Assembly: GCA_052388275.1 (NCBI GenBank)
Contig: JBQTII010000036.1
Location: 6,718 to 70,717 of the forward strand
DNA from: JBQTII01 sp052388275
GTDB taxonomy: Bacteria > Actinomycetota > Actinomycetes > Sporichthyales > Sporichthyaceae
Reading direction: 5' to 3'
Length of the DNA stretch: 64,000 nt
Shown here: positions 31,477-39,770 of the stretch, piece after piece
Position numbering within the stretch: the first letter of the stretch is position 1
Layout of the letters: each line of letters opens with the position of its first letter
Notes under the pieces: model-generated
Database searches by the model: none
Told to the model about the DNA's origin: nothing
What the model saw: only the letters and a program-made list of their open reading frames with translations
Made by a program: the position numbers and the translations under genes

Positions 31477-32370
31477 TTGCGCCTTGCTCGCGGCCGTGGC
31501 CGCCTTGCTCTTCTCCTTCGCCAGGGACCAATCCTCGCCGGTCATGGACGTCAGGGCGGCGAACGTTCCGGGCCCGGCGAGCATCTGGCCGCCGTCCATC
31601 GCGATCGTCGCTCCGGTGAGGTAGGGACAAGCGTCGGAGAGCAGGAACATCGTCAGGTTCGCCAGCTCCTCCACGGTGCCCATCCGGCCCATCGGGATCT
31701 GGTCGGCCTGGGTGGCGCCCACGGAGCTCTTGTCGGTCGGGTTGAGCATCTCCCAGGCGTAGTCCGTGGGGATGGGCCCCGGGGCAACGGCATTGACCCG
31801 GATGTTGTGCCGGCCCCACTCGGCGGCCAGCGACATCGTCATCGCGTGCACGGCGGCCTTGCCCATCGCGGAAGGGACCACGAAAGCCGAACCCGTCCAC
31901 ACCCACGTGGTGAGGGTGGAGATCACCGACCCCGGCAGTCCCTGCGCGATCCAGCGCCGACCCGCGGAGTTCGTGGTGTGGAACGAGCCTTTGATGATCG
32001 TGGAGCTGACGGTGTCGAACGCGCGGGGGGACAGCGTCTCGGTGGGCGCGATGAAGTTGGCGGCCGCGTTGTTCACCACCCCGGTCAGGGGCCCGTACTG
32101 TGTCCAGATCGCTTGCATGGCCTCGTCCACGGCGTCACCGTCGCGGACGTCCACCCGCTGGTGGTGCACGACGTCCGCGGCGCCCTGTCCAGCGAATGCG
32201 GCGGCCTCGGACAGCACGGCCGAGCGACGACCCCACAGATGCACCTGGGCGCCGTGGGCCACCAGGTGTTGGGCAACTCCGCGGCCCAGCCCGGTGCCGC
32301 CGCCGGTGATCAGGATGCGTTTTCCGGCGAGGAGGTCGGGGCGGAATGGGCCGCTGGGCGCGCTGTTCAT
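31468..32370 (-). CDS. SDR family oxidoreductase, 2,4-dienoyl-CoA reductase-like
   Basis: A 300-residue SDR with ITGGGTGLGRG cofactor motif (about residues 20-30) and VVNNAAANF. The catalytic region reads VPSAMGKAAVHAMT: Lys is kept but the Tyr of YxxxK is Ser. This is the arrangement in 2,4-dienoyl-CoA reductases (DECR), which use a Tyr elsewhere. Such an enzyme would remove double bonds at even positions during degradation of unsaturated acyl-CoAs. ATG at 32370 overlaps the CoA-transferase stop (ATGA), so it belongs to the minus-strand operon dehydrogenase, CoA transferase, SDR. Confidence 0.8.
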   Translation of the reverse strand: MNSAPSGPFRPDLLAGKRILITGGGTGLGRGVAQHLVAHGAQVHLWGRRSAVLSEAAAFAGQGAADVVHHQRVDVRDGDAVDEAMQAIWTQYGPLTGVVNNAAANFIAPTETLSPRAFDTVSSTIIKGSFHTTNSAGRRWIAQGLPGSVISTLTTWVWTGSAFVVPSAMGKAAVHAMTMSLAAEWGRHNIRVNAVAPGPIPTDYAWEMLNPTDKSSVGATQADQIPMGRMGTVEELANLTMFLLSDACPYLTGATIAMDGGQMLAGPGTFAALTSMTGEDWSLAKEKSKAATAASKAQRG

Positions 32371-33584
32371 CGGCTGGCCTCTCGCTGCGGGTCGTCCGTG
32401 GCGGGGGTGCTCGGCGGTGCTTCGCGTGGCACGAGGGCTCCGGCCGTCTCGAGCGAGGCCACCTCAGTCGCCGCCAGGCCCAGCCAGTCGGCAAGGACCT
32501 CGTGGTTGTGTTCGCCGACGAACGCCGCGCCCCCGCGCGGGGCACACGCACCACCGGAGAACCGGTAGGGCATACGGATGACCGGACGAGTGCCGCCGCG
32601 GCGGTCGTCGACCTGGGCCGCGACGCCGCGGGCCTTCGCGGTGGGGGAGTCCATCAGGGTGGCTGGGGTGCGAACTTCCGCCCAGGCCACCCCGGCGGCC
32701 TCGAGCGCCGCGATGAGCTCGGCCCGGTCGCCGTAAGCGGACACCCAGGCCGCGATGATCCGCGCCCGCGCGGCGATCCGCTCCGTCGGCGCGGCGTCCG
32801 GGTCCGGGTCGCGCAGAGCGAAGCGTTGGGAGAGCCGGAACCAGAGGTACTTGGGGTCCGCGGAGATCAGTAGCGGCCCCCCCGGGGCGTCGAAGACCTG
32901 ACCCGTCGCGGGAAAGACCGGCCCGGTGCCCTCCAACGCGTAGTGCACGTAGTCGTCGGTGGCCAGCATCGACTCGAACATGGAAAGGTCCAGGTACTGC
33001 CCGGCCCCGGTGGCGTCCCGCAGGCGCAGGGCGGCGAGGATGTTAATGGCCCCGTGCAGGGAGGTCACCGAGTCGGCCATCGCCATCACGATGTCGATGG
33101 GCGCCTGGCCGGTGACCTGTGCCTGACGGCCCAGCAGGCCGCTCTCCGCATGCAGCACCGGTGCGTAGGCCTGGCGTCCGGACTCGGGCCCGGTCTGCCC
33201 GAACCCGGAGATCGAGAGCATCACCAGGCGGGGATTGGCCGAGGAGAGGGCAGCCCAACCGACGCCAAGACGCTCCAGGGTCCCGGGCCGGAAGTTCTCG
33301 ATGACCACGTCGGCGCGCGTGCTCAACTGGACGAGCAGATCGGCACCCGCCTCGGACCCCAGGTCGATCGAGACGTTGCGCTTGCCGGCGTTCTCTTGGA
33401 CGTAGAGGCCGGTGTGCGCGCCGGTGCGCGGGCCGAACACCTGGGTGATGTCGGTCCCGGCGATCTCCACCTTCACGACGTCGGCGCCGAGATCGCTCAG
33501 GATCCGGCCGATGTACGGGCCGGAGATCGCGCGGGACAGGTCGAGCACCCGAACACGGGCAAGGGCAAACGCTTCCTCGCTCAC
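32367..33584 (-). CDS. CaiB/BaiF (family III) CoA transferase
   Basis: A 405-residue CoA transferase that moves CoA between carboxylic acids through an aspartyl-CoA thioester. Family blocks are RVLDLSRAISGPYIGRILSD at the N terminus, DVVKVE, VIENFRPGTLERLG, and NPRLVMLSISGFGQTGP. The catalytic Asp is probably in MADSVTSLHGA. GTG at 33584 is chosen because GAGGGAG lies six bases upstream; a TTG codon further upstream overlaps that site. It is co-transcribed with an acyl-CoA dehydrogenase and an SDR and likely activates an acid in this pathway without ATP. Confidence 0.88.
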   Translation of the reverse strand: MSEEAFALARVRVLDLSRAISGPYIGRILSDLGADVVKVEIAGTDITQVFGPRTGAHTGLYVQENAGKRNVSIDLGSEAGADLLVQLSTRADVVIENFRPGTLERLGVGWAALSSANPRLVMLSISGFGQTGPESGRQAYAPVLHAESGLLGRQAQVTGQAPIDIVMAMADSVTSLHGAINILAALRLRDATGAGQYLDLSMFESMLATDDYVHYALEGTGPVFPATGQVFDAPGGPLLISADPKYLWFRLSQRFALRDPDPDAAPTERIAARARIIAAWVSAYGDRAELIAALEAAGVAWAEVRTPATLMDSPTAKARGVAAQVDDRRGGTRPVIRMPYRFSGGACAPRGGAAFVGEHNHEVLADWLGLAATEVASLETAGALVPREAPPSTPATDDPQREASR

Positions 33585-33609
33585 CTGATGCTCCCTCAAG
33601 CCAGCCGGC

Positions 33610-34788
33610 TCAGTAGGACTTCGGTAGGCCGAGGACGTGCTCGGCGAGGTAGTTCAGCACCATCTCCTGCGGCACCGGCGCGAGGCGCTGCAGGCGGGCC
33701 TCCCGGAAGTACCGCTCGACGTGGTACTCGCTCGCGTAGCCGAAACCGCCATGCGTTTGCACGGCCGCGTCCGCTGCCTGGAATGCCGCCTCAGCGGCCA
33801 GGTACTTGGCGATATTGGCCTGCTCACCCGCCGGCATCCGGCGATCGCAGCGCCACGCCGCCTCCCGAATTGCCAGCTCTGCCGCGCGCAGCCGCGCGTG
33901 CGCATCGGCGAGCGGGAAGGAGATGCCTTGGTTCTTTCCGATCGGGCGGCCGAACACGACCCGTTCGCCCGCGTAGGCCACCGCCCGGCGCAGGGCCGCC
34001 CGGCCCGTCCCGAGCGCCTCGGCGGCGACGAGGACGCGCTCGGCGTTGAGCCCGTCGAGCAGGTAGCGGAAGCCCTTGCCCGCCTCGCCCACGCGGTCCG
34101 CGGCGTCGACGCGCAACCCGTCGTAGGCGACCTCGCAGGAGGCCACCGCGTTGCGCCCGAGCTTGGGAATGGCCCGAATGTGCACGGCCGGGTCCTTCAG
34201 ATTCGCCACCAACAACGTCATCCCGTCGGTCGGCTTCGCGCACTGTGCCCGCGGGGTTGTGCGGGTCAACAGCAGGACCTTGTCCGACTCCAGCGCCTTC
34301 GAGGTCCACACCTTGCGGCCGTGCACGCGGTAGTGATCGCCGTCGGCATCGCTACCCGGGACTGCTCGCGTGCTGATCGCGGTGGTGTCCAGGCCGGCGT
34401 CGGGTTCGGTGACCCCGAAGGCGACGTGCAGTTCGCCTGCAGCGACAGCGGGGAGCACCCGGGACTTGAGCTCCTCGCTGCCGTGCAGGACAACCGGGTG
34501 CATGCCGAAGATGGAGAGGTGGATCGAACTGGCGCCGTTCATGCAGGCGCCGGAGGCCGCGACCTCCTCCAGGACGATGGCGGCCTCGGTGATGCCCTGC
34601 CCGCCGCCGCCGTAGGCCGCCGGGATGGCGATCCCGATCCAACCGCCCTTGGCCATCTCGGCGTAGAACTGCCACGGGAACTCGTGGTCGAGGTCGTGGC
34701 GCATCCAGTAGTCGTCGTCGAACTGCGCGCACACCTCGCGGACCGCCCGGCGGATCGCGCGGTGGTCCTCGGACTCGGTGAAATCCAT
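33610..34788 (-). CDS. Acyl-CoA dehydrogenase family protein
   Basis: A 392-residue acyl-CoA dehydrogenase. Middle-domain motif AFGVTEPDAGLDTTAIST, then GRPIGKNQGISFPLAD and QTHGGFGYASEYHVERYFR. The C terminus LAPVPQEMVLNYLAEHVLGL lacks the YEGT Glu motif; this APV/PxxEM ending characterises a subgroup whose base must come from elsewhere. ATG at 34788 is chosen with AAGGG upstream; the frame is open further but overlaps the divergent MarR gene region. It is divergent from that MarR gene (34898), which is its likely regulator. Confidence 0.85.
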   Translation of the reverse strand: MDFTESEDHRAIRRAVREVCAQFDDDYWMRHDLDHEFPWQFYAEMAKGGWIGIAIPAAYGGGGQGITEAAIVLEEVAASGACMNGASSIHLSIFGMHPVVLHGSEELKSRVLPAVAAGELHVAFGVTEPDAGLDTTAISTRAVPGSDADGDHYRVHGRKVWTSKALESDKVLLLTRTTPRAQCAKPTDGMTLLVANLKDPAVHIRAIPKLGRNAVASCEVAYDGLRVDAADRVGEAGKGFRYLLDGLNAERVLVAAEALGTGRAALRRAVAYAGERVVFGRPIGKNQGISFPLADAHARLRAAELAIREAAWRCDRRMPAGEQANIAKYLAAEAAFQAADAAVQTHGGFGYASEYHVERYFREARLQRLAPVPQEMVLNYLAEHVLGLPKSY

Positions 34789-34897
34789 ACCGGCGCGACC
34801 CTTCTCGTGGAGACGCCAGAAAAATACTCTAGTACCCAAGATAGATTGTCCCCTGCCTCGCGAGTGCGGTAAGGCGGCGATCAGGCAGGAGCGCAGG
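34789..34897. promoter_or_regulatory. Divergent promoter region of dehydrogenase operon and MarR gene
   Basis: An AT-richer 109-base spacer. It contains TCTAG (34828-34832), TAGAGT on the minus strand (34831-34826) as a possible -10, and AGATTGTC (34843-34850), which is similar to the complement of the GACTAGACAAT word just after the MarR gene. These look like regulator half-sites, though exact boundaries are not certain. Confidence 0.4.
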
Positions 34898-35383
34898 ATG
34901 GAGCACGTCGACCCGATCGAGTGGTCGCGGCGACGTTGGCAGAGCGAGGGGCTACCCGACGCCGAGCGGTTCGCGGCGATGGCCACGGTGCTGCGCACGG
35001 CCCAGGTGGTGGGCGCGGACCTGGACAAGGCACTGCGCCCGCACGAGCTGAGCCGCACGGCCTTCCTGCTCCTCGCGACGGTACGTATAGCGCCGGGTTG
35101 TGCCCTCCCGCTGGGGAGATTGAGTCGGCATCTGATGCTGCACCCGACCACCGTGACGCTGACGATCGAGGCCCTGGAGAAGCGCGGCGTGATCAGCCGC
35201 GAGCCGCACCCGCATGACCGGCGCACGGTGCTGGCAACGCTCACGGCGGCGGGGCGGGTGTTCTTCGACGAGGTGGCCAGCGCGTTGGCAGGCGACGGCT
35301 ACGCGCTGTCGGCCATCACGGCGCAGCTCGCCGTCACGGCGACGGAGATCCTGCGCCAGGTGCGCAGCGAACTCGGCGACTGA
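34898..35383 (+). CDS. MarR family transcriptional regulator
   Basis: A 161-residue winged-helix protein, paralogous to the MarR at 25160-25663. The DNA-binding part is LGRLSRHLMLHPTTVTLTIEA followed by the wing SREPHPHDRRTVLATL. ATG at 34898 has AGGAG upstream (GCAGGAGCGCAGG). It is divergent from a dehydrogenase operon and directly upstream of a P450 gene; CTAG-containing words lie on both sides, suggesting that it controls both directions. Confidence 0.85.
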   Translation: MEHVDPIEWSRRRWQSEGLPDAERFAAMATVLRTAQVVGADLDKALRPHELSRTAFLLLATVRIAPGCALPLGRLSRHLMLHPTTVTLTIEALEKRGVISREPHPHDRRTVLATLTAAGRVFFDEVASALAGDGYALSAITAQLAVTATEILRQVRSELGD

Positions 35384-35388
35384 CAGGG

Positions 35389-35410
35389 CTAGACACTCTA
35401 GGACTAGACA
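35389..35410 (+). promoter_or_regulatory. CTAGACA direct repeat upstream of a P450
   Basis: CTAGACA occurs at 35389-35395 and again at 35404-35410, 15 bases apart, with TCTAGG between. This spacing equals that of the TCTAG words at 22303 and 22318. The element lies about 100 bases before the P450 start and just after the MarR stop, so it is a likely MarR operator. Confidence 0.5.
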
Positions 35411-35507
35411 ATATGATGACTTCGGCTGAACCCGCCGCCGGGCGGCGAATCGGGTGCGTCCCGGCCGATTCGCCGCCCCAACGCTCGCATCCCCTCGGAG
35501 CCACCCG

Positions 35508-36779
35508 ATGCCGCTGGACACCAGCACACTCGAGCCCATCACCGACAAGCTCAGCAGCCTGACGTTCTGGGAGCGCCCGCGCAGCGAGCATCTGGCGTAC
35601 TTCAAGCACCTGCGCGAGAACGAGCCCGTGAGCTGGCATGGACCCCCGGACTCCCTGGACCCCAACCTGAACAACGCCATGGGGTTCTGGTCGGTCGTGC
35701 GGCACCCCGACATCCAGGAGGTCTCGCGCAACCCGCAGATCTACTCCTCGGCCCAGGGAATCTTCGTCGACGACTTCCCGCAACTGGAGCAGATGCTCTC
35801 CTTCATCGTCACCGACGCGCCGCGGCACGGGCAGATGCGCGGCATCGTGAGCGCGGCCTTCACCCCGCGCAACATCAAGAAGATGGCGGACGACCTGCAC
35901 CGCATCGTGCGCGAGATCGTCGATGAGGCCGCCGGCCTCGGCGAGGGCGACCTGTGCAAGCTCATCACCAAGGAGACACCGGGCCGGGTCTTCGCGACGT
36001 TCTTCGGCGTCACCGACCGCGACCAGATCCAGTACCTGATGGATGCGGCCGAGCAGTTCGCGTGCTGGAACGACCCGGAGTACGCGCACATCGGTTCACC
36101 GTTGCAGGTCTTCGCGGACGCCTCCCAGAAGTGCGCGGTGTTCGCGATCGAGCAGGCCGCACTGCGCCGGGAGAACCCGACCGACGACCTCATGAGCTGG
36201 ATTGCGGCGGCCTCCTACGAGGGCCAGAAGATGACGATCGAGGAACTAGGAGTCTTCTTCGCGTTGCTCACCGCTGCCGCGAACGACACCACCCGGCACT
36301 CGATGGCCCACGTCCTGGCCCTGTTCGCCGAGCACCCGGACCAGCTCGAGTACGTGATGGACGACTTCGACCGCAGGGGCGATGACGCCATCAACGAGTG
36401 CCTGCGGCTGGAACCGCCGCTGATGCACTTCCGGCGCACAGTGACCTCCGACACCGAACTCGGCGGCAAGCTGATCCGCGCCGGGGAGAAGGTGGTCATG
36501 TGGTACATCTCCGGAAACCGCGACGGGGAGGTCTTCGAGCGCCCGGATGAGTTCGACGTCACCCGGCCCTCGAAGTCGAACCCGCACCAGGCCTTCGGCG
36601 GTGGTGGCCCGCACTACTGCATCGGGCACATGATCGGCCGGGACATGCTCAAGTCACAGCTGCGCGAGGTCCACACCCGGATGAAGGACCTGAAAATCGG
36701 TGAGCGTGATTTCCTGCTCTCCAACTTCATGAATGGAGTGCACCGCCTTCCGGCCACCTGGACGCCCGAGCAGCGCTGA
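35508..36779 (+). CDS. Cytochrome P450, CYP124/125/142-like clade
   Basis: A 423-residue P450. I-helix AAANDTTRHS, ExxR in NECLRLEPP, haem loop FGGGGPHYCIGH with Cys371. The segments GFWSVVRHPDIQEVSRNP and APRHGQMRGIVSAAFTP, and the N-D-T-T-R I-helix, recall the actinobacterial steroid/terpenoid side-chain hydroxylases (CYP124, CYP125, CYP142 group), where omega-oxidation starts side-chain degradation. This is assignment by eye only. ATG at 35508 follows CGGAG. It converges with another P450 (gap of 13 bases). Confidence 0.9.
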   Translation: MPLDTSTLEPITDKLSSLTFWERPRSEHLAYFKHLRENEPVSWHGPPDSLDPNLNNAMGFWSVVRHPDIQEVSRNPQIYSSAQGIFVDDFPQLEQMLSFIVTDAPRHGQMRGIVSAAFTPRNIKKMADDLHRIVREIVDEAAGLGEGDLCKLITKETPGRVFATFFGVTDRDQIQYLMDAAEQFACWNDPEYAHIGSPLQVFADASQKCAVFAIEQAALRRENPTDDLMSWIAAASYEGQKMTIEELGVFFALLTAAANDTTRHSMAHVLALFAEHPDQLEYVMDDFDRRGDDAINECLRLEPPLMHFRRTVTSDTELGGKLIRAGEKVVMWYISGNRDGEVFERPDEFDVTRPSKSNPHQAFGGGGPHYCIGHMIGRDMLKSQLREVHTRMKDLKIGERDFLLSNFMNGVHRLPATWTPEQR

Positions 36780-36792
36780 GCAAAGCCAGAGG

Positions 36793-38088
36793 TCAGGCTC
36801 CTTGCAGGCGCACCGGCAGGCTCTTGAGGCCGCCGACGAAATTCGTCTGGGTGTACTTGGGCGTACCGGCCAGCTCGATGCCGGCGAGGCGGGGCAGCAG
36901 CTCCTGGAAGAGGATCTTCATTTCCAGGCGGGCGATCACCATGCCCTGACACTGGTGTGGTCCGAAGCCGAAGCCGGCGTGCTTGCCGCGTTCGACGGTG
37001 AGGTCGAAGTCGTGGGAGTTCTCTCCGAACTTGGACTCGTCGCGGTTCGCTGAGGGGAAGTTGAGCATGAAGCGGTCACCGGCATGGAACTGACGCCCGC
37101 TCACCTCGACGTCCTGGGTGGCGTTGCGCATGAAGTGCTTGACCGGTGAGACGTAGCGGATGGACTCCTCCACCAGCCGATCGACCAGGGACATGTCGTT
37201 CTGAACGCCTTTGAGCTGGTCGGGGTTCTCGATCAGCGCCAGCATCGCGCCGACGAGGGTGGCCGAGGTGGTGTCGTGTCCGGCGGTGGCGATCGCGATG
37301 TACTGCCCGTTGCAGTACTTCTCGTCGATCAGCTCGCCGTCGAAGCGGCTGTTGGCCCCGACCGAGAGCAGGTCCTCGGTCGGGTTCGCTCGCCGCGCCA
37401 CGGTGTGTTGGTGGAAGTACTCGTTGAAGCTGGTGATCGCCGCGACCCAGGCCCGTCCTGCCGCGTCCGGGGTCATCTGGATCTCGTCGCGCTGCTCCTC
37501 GGGGTCGTTGGCGCCGAAGAACTCCTGGGTGAGCCCCATGATGATCGGCTCGTCCTCGGGCGGGAGCCCGAACAAGGTCATGATGACGCGCAGCGGATAC
37601 AGCAGCCCGAAGTCCTTAGCGAAGTCCAGCTCCTGGCCGCGGGCGAAGAGCGCGTCGACCTCGCGCTTGGCAAGCTCGCGGACCTGCTCCTCGAAGCGCT
37701 TGACGTTGCCCGGCCGGAACCACGGGTTGATCAAGCGGCGGATTTCGGTGTGCTCGGGCGGGTCCATGAATGGCACCACGTCGATACTGCGGATCGAGCC
37801 ACCGGTGAGGGAACGGATGAACGCGTCCGAGGCCTGGTCGTTCAGGATCGGGTTGGCCGGCAGGTTCGCGAAGATCTCCGGCTGGCGTTCGATCGTGATC
37901 ATGTCATCAAGTCGGGTCACCAGCACGATGGGGTCAAAGCCGGAGATCTCGGCGACGCCGAGCGGATTGTTCTTGCGCAGCCAGGTGAACGCCGGGTAGG
38001 TGATGTTCTTCTCGTCCTTGTAGGACTCCGGCAGCACCGCCGCCCGGGCGATGTCATCGGGGATACGGAAGTCGGCAGCAGCACTCAC
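36793..38088 (-). CDS. Cytochrome P450
   Basis: A 431-residue P450 from a different subfamily than its neighbours. I-helix ATAGHDTTSAT, ExxR in EESIRYVSP, haem loop FGFGPHQCQGM with Cys380 (Gln rather than the common Leu after Cys). GTG at 38088 has GAGGAG upstream, though spaced about 11 bases. It is followed, on the same strand upstream, by an acyl-CoA ligase 58 bases away, so the two may be one operon: ligase first, P450 second. Confidence 0.9.
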   Translation of the reverse strand: MSAAADFRIPDDIARAAVLPESYKDEKNITYPAFTWLRKNNPLGVAEISGFDPIVLVTRLDDMITIERQPEIFANLPANPILNDQASDAFIRSLTGGSIRSIDVVPFMDPPEHTEIRRLINPWFRPGNVKRFEEQVRELAKREVDALFARGQELDFAKDFGLLYPLRVIMTLFGLPPEDEPIIMGLTQEFFGANDPEEQRDEIQMTPDAAGRAWVAAITSFNEYFHQHTVARRANPTEDLLSVGANSRFDGELIDEKYCNGQYIAIATAGHDTTSATLVGAMLALIENPDQLKGVQNDMSLVDRLVEESIRYVSPVKHFMRNATQDVEVSGRQFHAGDRFMLNFPSANRDESKFGENSHDFDLTVERGKHAGFGFGPHQCQGMVIARLEMKILFQELLPRLAGIELAGTPKYTQTNFVGGLKSLPVRLQGA

Positions 38089-38146
38089 GATGGTCTGAAC
38101 TCCTCGCTGGTTCGGGACGGTGCGGGGGCGGTTCGGTGTCCTCAGG

Positions 38147-39706
38147 TTATGGGGTGGGCCAGCTCATCGCGAGAGCCCGTTTGTCGGTCTTGCCGGCGTC
38201 GGTCAAGGGCAACGGCTCGGAGCGGATCCACCACAGGGCGGGAACGGCGAAGCGCGCCAGCGCCGGGGCGACATGGGCGGCGAGATCGTCGCCGTCCAGG
38301 GCGCAATGGGGTTCGACCTCCACGACGGCGGCAACCACCTCACCCAGGTCCGGATCAGGTCGTCCGATCACGGCGGCATTGCGTACCGCCGGGTGTGAGA
38401 GCAGCGCGGCCTCCACCTGGGCAGGGGCGATGTTCTCCCCGCCCCGGATGATCATGTCCTTGATCCGGCCGGTGACGAACAGCAGTCCGTCGACGAGGCG
38501 CCCGAGGTCGCCGGTGCGCACAAAGCCGTCGGCATCAAGGATGTCGGCCTCGTGCTCGCCCCAGTAACCGGTGAGCTGTCCGGGGGTGCGCACCACGATC
38601 TCGCCTTCACCGCAGGCATCGGGGTCAAGGATCCGCAGCTCGACCACCGGCAGGGCTCGCCCCGAGGTGGCGGGATGCTCGGCCATCAGCGCGCCGCCCG
38701 CTGAGGCAACGGTGCCACCGGTCTCGGTCATGCCGTAGATCGTCGACATCCCCTTACGAGCGTTGGGGAAGTACTCGCGCAAACGGGCCAGGACGGCGGG
38801 CTGGACCGGTGCGCCGCCCATCGAGATCGACCGCACCGAGGTCAGGTCGCGGGTGGCGATGTCGGGCGCCTCGAGCACGCGGGCGGCCATGGTCGGGACA
38901 CCACCCCAGACGCTCACCCGCTCGCGTTCGATGATGTCCAGCACCTCGGCGGGGTCGAACCGGCCGCGCAGGAATACCACGGTGGCGCCGCAGAGCAGGT
39001 TGAGCAGCGTGGACTGCAGGCCGCCGATGTGGAACAGCGGCCCACTCTGCAGATTGACCATCGGGGCTCGCGCGGGATCGAGCTGATGGGGTAGCCGGCC
39101 GGAGATCGCCAGCAGGTTGTGCAGGTTGGCGATCACCGAGCGGTGGGCCAGCACCACGCCTTTTGGTGGCCCGGTCGTGCCGGCCGTGAACACGATGACG
39201 GCCGGGTCGTCCTCGTGCGCGGGCGCCGGCAGGGGAGCCGGGCCGACGGGCCGCGGGTCGGCGAGTTCCGCGATGTCCAGGATCGGAGTGCGCGCGGGGC
39301 AGGCCTGTGCGCGCCTGGTGTCCGCGAGCACCAGTGCCGGACTCAGCAGTTCGATGGCGTGCCCGGTCTCCGCCGGTGACCACCAGCCGTTGCCCAGGGC
39401 GACGATCGCGCCCGCGCGGATGCTCGCCCACATTGCCACGATCCACTCGGGGGAGTTCGCCGCGTAGAGCAGGACCCGATCGCCCGGACGCACACCATGA
39501 GAGCGCACCAGTGTCGCGGCGGCCTCGATCCGTTCGAACACGTCACCGAAGCTCAGCCGGCGCTCGCCCTGCACCAGGTGGACCCGCTCTCGCCAGATCG
39601 CCGCATCGTCAAGCAGCTCCGCGAGGTGGGTGCGCCGGGGGCTGTACATCAAGAAGGGGGGAGCGCCCTCGCGACGGGCGATGTCGGTGCCCCAGACGAA
39701 GGCCAT
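38147..39706 (-). CDS. AMP-dependent acyl-CoA synthetase/ligase
   Basis: A 519-residue adenylate-forming enzyme activating a carboxylic acid to its CoA thioester with ATP. Motifs: phosphate loop FTAGTTGPPKG, YGMTETGG, the hinge TGDLGRL...GRIKDMI, and the C-terminal catalytic Lys in LTDAGKTDKR. The ATG at 39706 has no Shine-Dalgarno but a TAGTTT -10 on the minus strand six bases upstream, indicating a leaderless mRNA. It is divergent from a two-subunit acyl-CoA dehydrogenase, its logical next step. The alicyclic counterpart would be AliA, but substrate is unknown. Confidence 0.9.
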   Translation of the reverse strand: MAFVWGTDIARREGAPPFLMYSPRRTHLAELLDDAAIWRERVHLVQGERRLSFGDVFERIEAAATLVRSHGVRPGDRVLLYAANSPEWIVAMWASIRAGAIVALGNGWWSPAETGHAIELLSPALVLADTRRAQACPARTPILDIAELADPRPVGPAPLPAPAHEDDPAVIVFTAGTTGPPKGVVLAHRSVIANLHNLLAISGRLPHQLDPARAPMVNLQSGPLFHIGGLQSTLLNLLCGATVVFLRGRFDPAEVLDIIERERVSVWGGVPTMAARVLEAPDIATRDLTSVRSISMGGAPVQPAVLARLREYFPNARKGMSTIYGMTETGGTVASAGGALMAEHPATSGRALPVVELRILDPDACGEGEIVVRTPGQLTGYWGEHEADILDADGFVRTGDLGRLVDGLLFVTGRIKDMIIRGGENIAPAQVEAALLSHPAVRNAAVIGRPDPDLGEVVAAVVEVEPHCALDGDDLAAHVAPALARFAVPALWWIRSEPLPLTDAGKTDKRALAMSWPTP

Positions 39707-39712
39707 GAACCC

Positions 39713-39764
39713 AAACTAGTCGAGTGATCAATACTCGACAACTAGAGGACTTTGCTCCTACGCT
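39713..39764. promoter_or_regulatory. Divergent leaderless promoters with a shared -35 and operator
   Basis: Minus strand: TTGTCG (39741-39736), 17 bases, TAGTTT (39718-39713), six bases, ATG of the ligase. Plus strand: TCGACA (39735-39740), 18 bases, TACGCT (39759-39764), six bases, GTG of the dehydrogenase. The -35 boxes overlap. An inverted repeat GTCGAGT-N7-ACTCGAC (39719-39739) sits on them, so one repressor could close both genes. Confidence 0.6.
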
Positions 39765-39770
39765 GACGCT

